The position numbers and the translations under genes are program-made. A stretch of 11,526 nucleotides of DNA from Gallionellaceae bacterium (GTDB lineage: Bacteria > Pseudomonadota > Gammaproteobacteria > Burkholderiales > Gallionellaceae), in NCBI GenBank assembly GCA_021731185.1, contig JAKFXW010000128.1, forward strand, positions 1-11,526. The letters are read 5' to 3'. Below, piece by piece: positions 1 to 6,176 of this stretch. The notes below the pieces were generated by a model, which saw only the letters and a program-made list of their open reading frames with translations, was not told the origin of the DNA and made no database searches. Numbering within the stretch: position 1 is the first letter of the stretch; each line of letters opens with the position of its first letter.

Positions 1-29
1 CCGAATGCGCGGCCATGCGGGACTTAATC

Positions 30-34
30 AGAGG
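30..34 (+). promoter_or_regulatory. Ribosome binding site deciding the VanZ-family start
   Basis: The sequence AGAGG lies 10 bases before the ATG at 45. The earlier in-frame ATG at 15 has no purine-rich stretch within reach in this window. This favours position 45 as the start of the VanZ-family gene. The spacing is a little long, so the assignment is moderate. Confidence 0.45.
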
Positions 35-44
35 TTCCCTAACT

Positions 45-1109
45 ATGAATAAAGCACAGTTACCCGTTACGCGCGAGCGGCTACGTTTTTATCTGGCTGC
101 GGGTTATGCATTGTTTATTTTATACGGCAGCTTGTCACCATTCACTGGTTGGCAAGATCAAGGACTGAATTTTTTAGAGGTTATGTCCGTGCCCCTGCAT
201 CTGCAATATACTTGGTTTGATTTCACCATTAATCTGCTGGCCTACCTTCCTTTAGGTTTGCTGCTGGGACTTAGCTTTCATACGCAACTAGCAGCAATTT
301 GGTACGTGCTGCTGGCACTGTTGTGTGCAATGGGTTTTTCGGCCACGATGGAATACGCGCAAATGTATCTACCTTCGCGTATTAGTTCTAATTTGGATTT
401 TGTCGCGAATTCCCTAGGCGCACTGACAGGCACATTGTTGGTGGTCATGACTACGCGCACAGCATTAATCGCACGTTTGCAAGTACATCGAACCCACTTT
501 TTTATAGCGGGAAATGCTACTAATTTCGGTTTAGCACTGGTTGCATTATGGATGTTCGCGCAAATCAATCCGCTGTTACCTTTGCTAGGCCATGTGTTTC
601 CACGAGATGTGGCGCATCTGCCGTTGGCCATGACTGCGCCTGCACCCTTTCAATGGTTGGATAGCATCGCGGTGTTGATTAATCTGCTAATGTTGGGGTT
701 GCTACTGTTAAGTTTATTGAATCAACAACGGCATTTGCTGGCTACGTTAATGCTGGTGTTATGCGCGGTTGTTTTTGCTAAATTTATCACGGCAGCAATT
801 TTGCTGAAATCCTGGGCACTGTTGTTGTGGATAAATAGCGAAGCGTTGCTGGGTATATGTGCGGGCATATTCTTTCTGATGTTGATTGCAAAAGATTGGT
901 CGCGGAGAAATATTTTATGGGGTGCAGCCAGTGCCGCACTCGGCTATGCGCTGTTGACCAATTGGATTCAGGATAGTTCCACGCCATTCGCTATTCGTCG
1001 TTTGTATCAATTGCAATATGGGCATTTGTTTAACTATAACCAGTTGTCACAAGCTGTCACTTATATTTTTCCGGTGTTATTGCTCATCTATTTATGGCGC
1101 AGCAGATAG
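45..1109 (+). CDS. VanZ-family multi-pass membrane protein
   Basis: Predicted integral membrane protein of 354 residues. The first 135 residues carry the VanZ-like pattern: a first hydrophobic helix with a YGSLSPF segment (27-33), then D59, N63 and a YLPLG turn (67-71), then E103, Q106, R112, D118 and N122 in the order typical of the family, followed by a glycine-rich helix. About 200 further residues form several more hydrophobic helices (roughly 155-350), so this is the long, extended form and not a compact VanZ domain. VanZ itself is linked to low-level teicoplanin resistance, but most family members have no known role and resistance should not be inferred here. The start at 45 is chosen over the ATG at 15 because of the AGAGG before it. 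A 152-bp gap separates it from the ferredoxin gene. Confidence 0.85.
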   Translation: MNKAQLPVTRERLRFYLAAGYALFILYGSLSPFTGWQDQGLNFLEVMSVPLHLQYTWFDFTINLLAYLPLGLLLGLSFHTQLAAIWYVLLALLCAMGFSATMEYAQMYLPSRISSNLDFVANSLGALTGTLLVVMTTRTALIARLQVHRTHFFIAGNATNFGLALVALWMFAQINPLLPLLGHVFPRDVAHLPLAMTAPAPFQWLDSIAVLINLLMLGLLLLSLLNQQRHLLATLMLVLCAVVFAKFITAAILLKSWALLLWINSEALLGICAGIFFLMLIAKDWSRRNILWGAASAALGYALLTNWIQDSSTPFAIRRLYQLQYGHLFNYNQLSQAVTYIFPVLLLIYLWRSR

Positions 1110-1230
1110 GCCAATTTTAGTTCCTGATGAATCAGCAATAACCATGTGCCGTCATTTACCCTCGCCGCTTTGCGTCCCTTTTTATCGAGAACTGGAATAC
1201 TGGCTCAACAGAAAAAATAATGATGCGCGG

Positions 1231-1236
1231 TATAAT
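1231..1236 (+). promoter_or_regulatory. Candidate -10 box (TATAAT) before the ferredoxin-hydrolase-ABC genes
   Basis: A perfect TATAAT lies 26 bases before the ATG at 1262, in the gap after the VanZ-family gene. I cannot find a good -35 hexamer 16-18 bases upstream, and there is no extended -10 TG, so this may be chance in AT-rich DNA. If real, transcription would begin near 1243, which would exclude the alternative upstream starts at 1220 and 1223 for the ferredoxin gene. Confidence 0.3.
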
Positions 1237-1261
1237 TACGTATTCCACTAATATAAATAAT

Positions 1262-1567
1262 ATGAGTTATTACAAACGGCACGTTTTTTTCTGTACGAAC
1301 CAGCGCGACGATGGCGCGGAATGCTGCCAAAATTTTGGCGCGCAAAAAATGCGCGACTATGTCAAAGGCAAGGTCAAGGCACTGAACTTGCCCGAGCATA
1401 GCGTTCGTATCAATAGCGCAGGATGTCTAGATCGCTGTTCTGAAGGCCCCGTGCTGGTAGTGTATCCAGAGGGCGTTTGGTATACCTACATTGATGAAAA
1501 AGATGTAAATGAAATTATCTCAGAGCACATATTGCATGGGCGGATTGTTAAGCGGTTGCTCATATAA
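1262..1567 (+). CDS. Thioredoxin-like [2Fe-2S] ferredoxin
   Basis: Small cytoplasmic electron carrier of 101 residues. With the start at 1262, candidate cluster ligands are C11, C22 (preceded by C21), C55 and C59. The pattern is FFCTN at the N-terminus, then a CC pair, then SAGCLDRC, and the VVYPEGVWY strand that follows the last cysteine in this family. This is the arrangement of the thioredoxin-fold 2Fe-2S ferredoxins related to the NuoE-type cluster domain. The length fits a stand-alone member. The frame extends upstream to ATGs at 1220 and 1223, but the conserved part begins just after 1262 and the upstream residues look unrelated. No clear ribosome site is seen for any of these starts. 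The stop codon overlaps the next ATG by one base, so it is probably cotranslated with the hydrolase. Its redox partner is unknown. Confidence 0.88.
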   Translation: MSYYKRHVFFCTNQRDDGAECCQNFGAQKMRDYVKGKVKALNLPEHSVRINSAGCLDRCSEGPVLVVYPEGVWYTYIDEKDVNEIISEHILHGRIVKRLLI

Positions 1568-2181
1568 TGTCCAAGCCTGATTCCATTATCATCACTGGTT
1601 CGGCTGGCCCGCTGGAAGTCGTTGTTCATATGCCTCAGGCAATGCCACATGCCATCGCCGTCATCGCACATCCGCTGCCTACACAAGGTGGCACGATGGA
1701 GCACAAAATTGTCACCACACTGGCTAAGACTTTTACCGAACTCGGCTTTGTCGCACTGCGCTTTAATTTTCGAGGAGTGGGGGCGAGTGCTGGTACTTAC
1801 GATCACGGTCAGGGCGAAGTTGAAGACGCGATTGCAGTAGCAAACTATGCGCGTGCGGAGTTTGGAAATTTACCGCTGACACTTTCCGGTTTTTCATTCG
1901 GTGGGTATGTGCAGGCACGAGCAGCGCAGCAGTTAAATCCGCAACATTTAGTGCTCATAGCACCCGCCGTAGTACGCTTCAAAATGCCGTCTGTGCCGGA
2001 TCACACATTGGTAATTCATGGTGAAGTTGACGAGGTTATTCCGCTGAGTGCAGCCTTGCAGTGGGCGCGCCCGCAACATTTACCGATTGTAGTCATACCG
2101 GACACTGGACATTATTTTCACGGGCAGTTACATAAAATTAAAGAGCTGGTACGACATTATTTTATGGGCCATAGTTTATGA
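1567..2181 (+). CDS. Alpha/beta-fold hydrolase (small, COG2945-like)
   Basis: Predicted cytoplasmic serine hydrolase of 204 residues with no signal peptide. The order of motifs fits the short alpha/beta hydrolases that resemble dienelactone hydrolases. HPLPTQGGTM (35-44) forms the region near the oxyanion hole and RFNFRGVGAS (65-74) follows. GFSFGG (108-113) is the nucleophile elbow with S110, D155 (in HGEVDEV) is the likely acid, and H182 (in GHYFHG) the likely base. The triad is therefore complete. The substrate is not known; carboxylic esters or thioesters are possible but this is inference. It overlaps the ferredoxin gene by one base and the ABC ATPase gene by four bases (ATGA), so the three are very likely one transcript. 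Confidence 0.88.
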   Translation: MSKPDSIIITGSAGPLEVVVHMPQAMPHAIAVIAHPLPTQGGTMEHKIVTTLAKTFTELGFVALRFNFRGVGASAGTYDHGQGEVEDAIAVANYARAEFGNLPLTLSGFSFGGYVQARAAQQLNPQHLVLIAPAVVRFKMPSVPDHTLVIHGEVDEVIPLSAALQWARPQHLPIVVIPDTGHYFHGQLHKIKELVRHYFMGHSL

Positions 2182-3092
2182 CCGTCGTCATTTCCGCGCA
2201 GAATTTGCATAAGTCATATGCCGGACACAAGGTGATCAACGATATCAGCCTGTCCATCAATAAAGGTGAATGCTACGGCCTGCTAGGCCCGAACGGCGCG
2301 GGAAAAACGACGACCTTACGGCTCTTGTTGGGCTTGATTGAGCCTGCATCTGGTACGCTTAATTTGCTTGGGCATCCCATTCCGCTACAGGCTAGCACAG
2401 CGCGTTTGCGGGTAGGGGTGGTGCCACAGATGGACAATCTTGATCCTGATTTTACGGTCGCGGAAAACTTATTGGTATATGGCCGTTATTTCGACATGAC
2501 CGATGCCCAGATTGAATCACGTCTGCCGATGTTGTTGGAGTTTGCCAATCTCACCAGTAAACGCGATGCAAAAATTCCGACCTTGTCCGGTGGCATGAAG
2601 CGCAGGTTAACCTTGGCGCGGGCATTGGTGAACGATCCTGAAGTGATATTTTTAGATGAACCGACTACTGGTTTAGATCCGCAAGCACGACATTTAATCT
2701 GGCAGCGGCTACGCGAACTCACCGCGCAAGGGAAAACGCTGTTGCTGACCACACATTTTATGGATGAAGCAGAACGGCTCTGTCATCGTTTGGCGATACT
2801 CGATCAAGGTCGCATGATTGCACAGGATTCACCCCGAGCGCTCATCCAGCAACATATTGAAGCGCAAGTAGTAGAAGTATTTGGTGAACATGTCAGCGCG
2901 TGGGCAACGGAAAACGCTGCGACATTTGCACCTCGTTTTGAAGTGAGCGGCGAAACAGTATTTTGTTATGTCACCGAAGCACAACCACTGCTGACGCATT
3001 TACAAAAACATAGCGAATTGCGGTATTTACATCGCCCAGCGAATTTAGAAGATGTATTTTTAAAATTAACAGGGCGGGAAATGCGCGAATGA
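2178..3092 (+). CDS. ABC transporter ATP-binding protein, NodI type
   Basis: Cytoplasmic ATPase subunit of an ABC-2 type exporter, 304 residues. Seen in order: Walker A GPNGAGKT (37-44), Q-loop at Q84, signature LSGGM (136-140), Walker B with DEP (160-162), D-loop (GLD, 165-167) and switch H193, so it should be catalytically competent. The segment around the Q-loop (VVPQMDNLDPDFTV, 81-94) and the following ENLLVYGRYF are characteristic of NodI and its relatives. Rhizobial NodI with NodJ exports lipo-chitin signals, but close homologues are common in betaproteobacteria that do not nodulate, where the substrate is not established. It starts in an ATGA overlap with the hydrolase gene. Its TGA stop coincides with the first bases of a palindromic element that separates it from its permease partner. 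Confidence 0.92.
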   Translation: MTVVISAQNLHKSYAGHKVINDISLSINKGECYGLLGPNGAGKTTTLRLLLGLIEPASGTLNLLGHPIPLQASTARLRVGVVPQMDNLDPDFTVAENLLVYGRYFDMTDAQIESRLPMLLEFANLTSKRDAKIPTLSGGMKRRLTLARALVNDPEVIFLDEPTTGLDPQARHLIWQRLRELTAQGKTLLLTTHFMDEAERLCHRLAILDQGRMIAQDSPRALIQQHIEAQVVEVFGEHVSAWATENAATFAPRFEVSGETVFCYVTEAQPLLTHLQKHSELRYLHRPANLEDVFLKLTGREMRE

Positions 3093-3212
3093 AAATTCAA
3101 ATCCCGTCACAATACTTCGTTGCTCGCAAAAAATATTTCCTTATATACAAATCGTATACTGCGTCAATATTTTGTGCACGCGCCTTGTCTTGTTTAGGCC
3201 TTTGAATTTTCA
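3090..3212 (+). repeat. 123-bp imperfect palindrome (MITE-like) between ATPase and permease genes
   Basis: The outer arms are a perfect 12-bp inverted repeat: TGAAAATTCAAA at 3090-3101 and TTTGAATTTTCA at 3201-3212. Inside, GCAAAAAATATT at 3126-3137 pairs with AATATTTTGTGC at 3166-3177 with one mismatch. The centre has TATAC (3144-3148) facing GTATA (3154-3158) over five bases. The two halves are the same length, 59 bases each, around the 5-base centre, so the whole segment could fold as one hairpin with a poorly paired middle. This looks like a small non-autonomous or intergenic palindromic repeat. No transposase is present, and one window cannot show that it is dispersed in the genome. The first three bases supply the stop codon of the ATPase gene. 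Confidence 0.6.
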
Positions 3213-3247
3213 AAGCCTCTTGGAGCCGCCCACCCAACATTCCAACT

Positions 3248-4033
3248 ATGAAAGCTAAATTTTTCGCGCTGCCCCGATTGAGCCTCGGCTTTGTTCCCAT
3301 CTGGCGGCGGCATTTTTTGGTGTGGAAAACAATGGCGGTCACTTCTATATTGGGGCATTTGGCCGACCCCATTATTTATATGCTGGGGCTGGGATATGGC
3401 TTGGGTAGTATGTTGCCGCAAATGGGTGGGACGTCATATTTGGTTTTTTTGGCGGCGGGCACGATCTGCTACAGCACCATGAATAGCGCAACATTCGAGG
3501 CGCTGTATTCCGGCTTTGCGCGTATGCACGAGCAGCGTACGTGGGAGGCAATTTTAAATACACCAACTACGCTGGATGATATTGTCCTATCCGAAATCTT
3601 GTGGGCAGCCAGTAAAAGTTTGCTATCAGGCTTAGCCGTGTTGGTTGTCATCTGGCTGCTGGGGCTGTCCAGTTCAATGTTGTCTTTGTGGCTCATCCCG
3701 CTATCACTGCTAGTGGGATTATGTTTCGCCGCGCTGGGCTTAATCATGACCGCACTCGCACCCAGTTATTATTTTTTCATGTACTACTTTACCTTGGTGA
3801 TTACGCCGATGATGCTACTATCCGGCGTGTTTTTTCCGGTCGAACAGTTGCCGCCCATGCTGCAAATCGTCGCCGCAATTTTGCCGCTGTCCCATGCGAT
3901 TGATTTGGCGAGACCGCTGCTGAATGGCCTGCTGCCCTCAGCCATGTTGCTACATATCAGCGTGCTGGCGGGTTACACTGTGTTTGGTTTTTATACCTCA
4001 CTGGTGCTGTTCCGTCGCCGCCTCTCTCAATAG
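3248..4033 (+). CDS. ABC-2 type transporter permease, NodJ type
   Basis: Integral inner-membrane subunit of 261 residues that should pair with the NodI-type ATPase upstream. After a short basic N-terminus (WRRHFLVWK, 18-26) there are about six hydrophobic helices. The stretch LADPIIYMLGLGYGLG (35-50), the AAGTICYSTMNSATFEALY region and the cytoplasmic EQRTWEAILNTPTTLDDI match the NodJ branch of ABC-2 permeases. A late VFFPVEQLPP loop is also typical. The exported substrate cannot be told from sequence. The ATG at 3248 gives the usual N-terminus, but no ribosome site is evident close by; a TGGAG at 3221-3225 is too far away. The frame is open upstream to a TGA at 3203-3205 that lies in the palindromic element. 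The HemJ gene follows after 11 bases. Confidence 0.9.
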   Translation: MKAKFFALPRLSLGFVPIWRRHFLVWKTMAVTSILGHLADPIIYMLGLGYGLGSMLPQMGGTSYLVFLAAGTICYSTMNSATFEALYSGFARMHEQRTWEAILNTPTTLDDIVLSEILWAASKSLLSGLAVLVVIWLLGLSSSMLSLWLIPLSLLVGLCFAALGLIMTALAPSYYFFMYYFTLVITPMMLLSGVFFPVEQLPPMLQIVAAILPLSHAIDLARPLLNGLLPSAMLLHISVLAGYTVFGFYTSLVLFRRRLSQ

Positions 4034-4044
4034 GGGGAATTGAA

Positions 4045-4458
4045 ATGTTATGGATTAAAGCTTTCCACGTAATTTTTATGGTGACCTGGTTTGCCGGATT
4101 ATTTTATTTGCCACGCTTATTCGTCTATCACGCGATGTGTAGCGACCAGCCGGGAATAGATCGCTTCAAAATAATGGAGCGTAAATTATTTTACGGCATT
4201 ATGACTCCCGGTGGCGTGCTTACCATTATTTTTGGAATGTGGCTGTGGTTAGATTATGGATTTTCTGGCGCGTGGCTGCACGCAAAATTAACGTTGGTGG
4301 TCGTGTTGATCGCTTACCATTTATATTGCCTGAAATTGCTGAACGATTTTAAGCATGATCGCAATACGCGCAGTCATATTTTTTATCGCTGGTTTAATGA
4401 ATTCCCCGTGCTGCTCATGATCGCGATTATTATTTTAGTGACTGTTAAGCCTATCTAA
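4045..4458 (+). CDS. hemJ: HemJ, protoporphyrinogen IX oxidase
   Basis: Inner-membrane protein of 137 residues, the usual size for HemJ (older name UPF0093). HemJ oxidises protoporphyrinogen IX to protoporphyrin IX, the penultimate step of haem synthesis, in bacteria without HemG or HemY. Features seen: WIKAFHVIFMVTWFAGLFYLPR at the N-terminus (residues 3-24) with H8 and R24, MERKL (44-48), a GGVLTIIFG helix, WLHAKL (77-82) with H79 and K81, a YH (91-92), and a C-terminal NEFPVLLM helix ending in VKP. These match the family closely, with four transmembrane helices. A strong ribosome site GGGGGA at 4033-4038, six bases before the ATG, fixes the start. It follows the permease gene by 11 bases and probably shares its transcript, though the pathway link to the transporter is not evident. 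Confidence 0.93.
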   Translation: MLWIKAFHVIFMVTWFAGLFYLPRLFVYHAMCSDQPGIDRFKIMERKLFYGIMTPGGVLTIIFGMWLWLDYGFSGAWLHAKLTLVVVLIAYHLYCLKLLNDFKHDRNTRSHIFYRWFNEFPVLLMIAIIILVTVKPI

Positions 4459-4467
4459 AAAATACTC

Positions 4468-5637
4468 ATGTCAACAAAAACGCTCACTACAGAATCGATA
4501 CAAAAGTTTTTTTCACCCTGCCCGCGTGGGCTGGAAAAATTATTGAGCGAGGAGCTGCACGCATTGGGCGCAGAAGAAATACGCACCACAGATGGCGGCG
4601 TACATTTTTCGGGCGATTTTCTTTTAAGCTATCGCGTCAATCTGCACAGCCGCCTTGCCAGCCGTGTGTTATGGCAAGTGGCGGTGGCTGATTATCGTCA
4701 CGAGCAGGATATTTACGACACGGTGTACGCGCTGCCGTGGAATGAATTTTTTGATAATCAGCGCACCATACGAGTCAATGTCACGGCCATTAAATGCCCG
4801 CTGAAAAGCCTGAATTTTGCCACGCTGAAAATAAAAGATGCGGTATGTGATAAATTTCGTGCAGCGACTGGCGAGCGTCCCAGCGTTGACACGCATACGC
4901 CGGACATACGCATTCATGCCTTTCTCGAATATAACCACATGACGCTGTATATCGACACCTCGGGCGATGCTTTATTCAAGCGCGGCGTGCGGCAATATAC
5001 CAATCTTGCGCCGTTACGCGAAAATTTGGCGGCGGGCATTTTGCTGCTGGCTGGTTGGAAGCCGGGCATTCCTCTACTCGACCCGATGTGCGGCAGCGGT
5101 ACATTTTTGCTGGAAGCCGCGCTGATGACCTTGAATATCGCGCCCGGCATCAACCGACATTTTGCGTTTGAAAAGCTGCATAATTTTAACGCGACCGTTT
5201 GGCAAACATTACGCGCAGAAGCTCAAGCCGCACAAAATCCAGTCACTGCTTTGCCTATTTTTGGCAGTGATTTGTATGGCGATGAATTGAAGGCTGCACG
5301 ACTGAATTTAACCAATGCTGGCTTGCTGGCAGCGGTGTCACTGAATCAAGCCAACGTACTGGAAATTTCTGCGCCTGCGGAGCACGGCATATTAGTGGCT
5401 AATTTGCCGTATGGCGAACGCATGGGTGAGTTGGAAGAATTGGAAGTGTTATATCCCAAACTGGGTGACGTGCTCAAGCAAAAATTCGGCGGCTGGAACG
5501 CTTATTTGTTTACCTCAGATTTGCGTATGCCGAAATTTATCCGCCTCTCCGTGTCGCGTCGCACACCGCTGTTTAACGGCGCAATCGAATGCCGCTTGTT
5601 TGAATACAAAATGGTGGCGGGGGGCAATCGTAAGTAG
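4468..5637 (+). CDS. THUMP-domain 23S rRNA guanine-N2 methyltransferase, RlmL-like
   Basis: Predicted SAM-dependent methyltransferase of 389 residues, similar to the N-terminal RlmL half of E. coli RlmKL, which makes m2G2445 in 23S rRNA. The RlmK half is absent, as is common outside enterics. In order: an FSPCPRGLEKLL start (15-26), a THUMP-type RNA-binding region (about 50-160), a linker with FKRGVRQY, the SAM-binding motif DPMCGSGT (205-212), a second acidic motif (GSDLYGDE), and NLPYGER (312-318) at the catalytic site. The C-terminal RRTPLFNGAIECRLFEY is typical of the family. The catalytic motif is normally NPPY, and here the second residue is leucine. The start at 4468 leaves nine bases after the hemJ stop and has a poor ribosome site, but it matches the family N-terminus. 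Target position is inferred from homology. Confidence 0.88.
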   Translation: MSTKTLTTESIQKFFSPCPRGLEKLLSEELHALGAEEIRTTDGGVHFSGDFLLSYRVNLHSRLASRVLWQVAVADYRHEQDIYDTVYALPWNEFFDNQRTIRVNVTAIKCPLKSLNFATLKIKDAVCDKFRAATGERPSVDTHTPDIRIHAFLEYNHMTLYIDTSGDALFKRGVRQYTNLAPLRENLAAGILLLAGWKPGIPLLDPMCGSGTFLLEAALMTLNIAPGINRHFAFEKLHNFNATVWQTLRAEAQAAQNPVTALPIFGSDLYGDELKAARLNLTNAGLLAAVSLNQANVLEISAPAEHGILVANLPYGERMGELEELEVLYPKLGDVLKQKFGGWNAYLFTSDLRMPKFIRLSVSRRTPLFNGAIECRLFEYKMVAGGNRK

Positions 5638-5690
5638 CGTGCAGAAATTAAATAAGGTGTGTGAAATGCATCTCAGTATCTAGGCACATT

Positions 5691-6137
5691 CTATTTTAAA
5701 AATATCTTTTTGATTACTGCGCGAATTGTCGTACTGGCAGAATTAAATAAAGTTTTGCAATTTGTGTTGAGCTGTAACAGTAGAACCCTTCCTTTGACAG
5801 CCCATCCACGCTCTTTTCCATAGCGTGATACTTTATCTTTAATTGGCTGCAATCGGCCAATTAATGGCTGTAAATTCTTGCTGACAATCTCGAAGACAAT
5901 AAATCCGATCACCACAGCAATAATTTTTTCAAGCACATTGAAGGTATCTTCTTCAATCAATGTCTTTTTAGAAAATATGCCCCATAAATTTGAAAAGTTG
6001 CGGGTCTCAAAGAAGTGGGACACAAGTCCGGTAGAGGAAATGCCAATATAGAAACCTATGAACTGTGCCAGCGATTGTTTGCGTAAGTATTCAACAACTT
6101 CTTTTTTGCTGGGTAATTTCAAGCTGGGTAATTTCAA
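5691..6137 (-). CDS. Hypothetical small membrane protein downstream of pilU
   Basis: I do not recognise this protein. It has 148 residues, with two hydrophobic stretches that look like membrane helices: residues about 24-41 (AQFIGFYIGISSTGLVSH) and 68-85 (VLEKIIAVVIGFIVFEIV). The N-terminus is basic (KLPSKKE) and the C-terminal 60 residues are strongly basic and hydrophobic, which suggests a cytoplasmic tail or a peripheral amphipathic segment. No ATG is possible: the frame has no methionine after its first codon, and a stop lies six codons upstream. The start must be TTG at 6137 or at 6122, the two copies of a 15-bp tandem duplication. No clear ribosome site precedes either. It lies 39 bases after pilU on the same strand and could be the last gene of that operon. 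A truncated or decaying gene is an alternative. Confidence 0.6.
   Translation of the reverse strand: MKLPSLKLPSKKEVVEYLRKQSLAQFIGFYIGISSTGLVSHFFETRNFSNLWGIFSKKTLIEEDTFNVLEKIIAVVIGFIVFEIVSKNLQPLIGRLQPIKDKVSRYGKERGWAVKGRVLLLQLNTNCKTLFNSASTTIRAVIKKIFLK
6108..6137 (-). repeat. 15-bp perfect tandem duplication at the start of the hypothetical gene
   Basis: GCTGGGTAATTTCAA occurs at 6108-6122 and again, directly adjacent, at 6123-6137. Read on the minus strand, each copy begins TTG AAA TTA CCC AGC, so the duplication adds five residues (start-KLPS then LKLPS) in frame and doubles the possible TTG start codon. This is typical of slipped-strand duplication. Confidence 0.85.
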
Positions 6138-6176
6138 TTTGCGAGGTGACGGTTATTTAAATTTCAGCACGTCCTA

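Noticed and set aside
1..52. Possible 3' end of an upstream gene in frames 1 or 2
   Set aside because: Stops occur at 25-27 and 50-52, but there are too few residues to recognise a product or choose a frame.
45..1109. VanZ homology as evidence of glycopeptide resistance
   Set aside because: No vanHAX-type genes are present, and most VanZ-family proteins are unrelated to resistance.
1124..1135. CTGAT-GA-ATCAG inverted repeat after the VanZ-family gene as a terminator
   Set aside because: The stem is only five pairs with a two-base loop, GC-poor, and has no T-run after it.
1018..1251. 77-codon frame running from the VanZ-family 3' end across the gap
   Set aside because: It starts inside the VanZ-family gene in another frame, has no family signature and ends in AT-rich leader DNA; best read as chance.
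3197..3215. CTTTGAA-TT-TTCAAAG mini-hairpin as an intrinsic terminator after the ATPase gene
   Set aside because: No T-tract follows, and a terminator between ATPase and permease would cut off an obligate partner; it is better explained as the end of the larger palindrome.
5638..5690. Bidirectional terminator between the RlmL-like gene and the convergent hypothetical gene
   Set aside because: The interval and its edge are AT-rich, with A- and T-runs, but there is no GC-containing stem to support a call.
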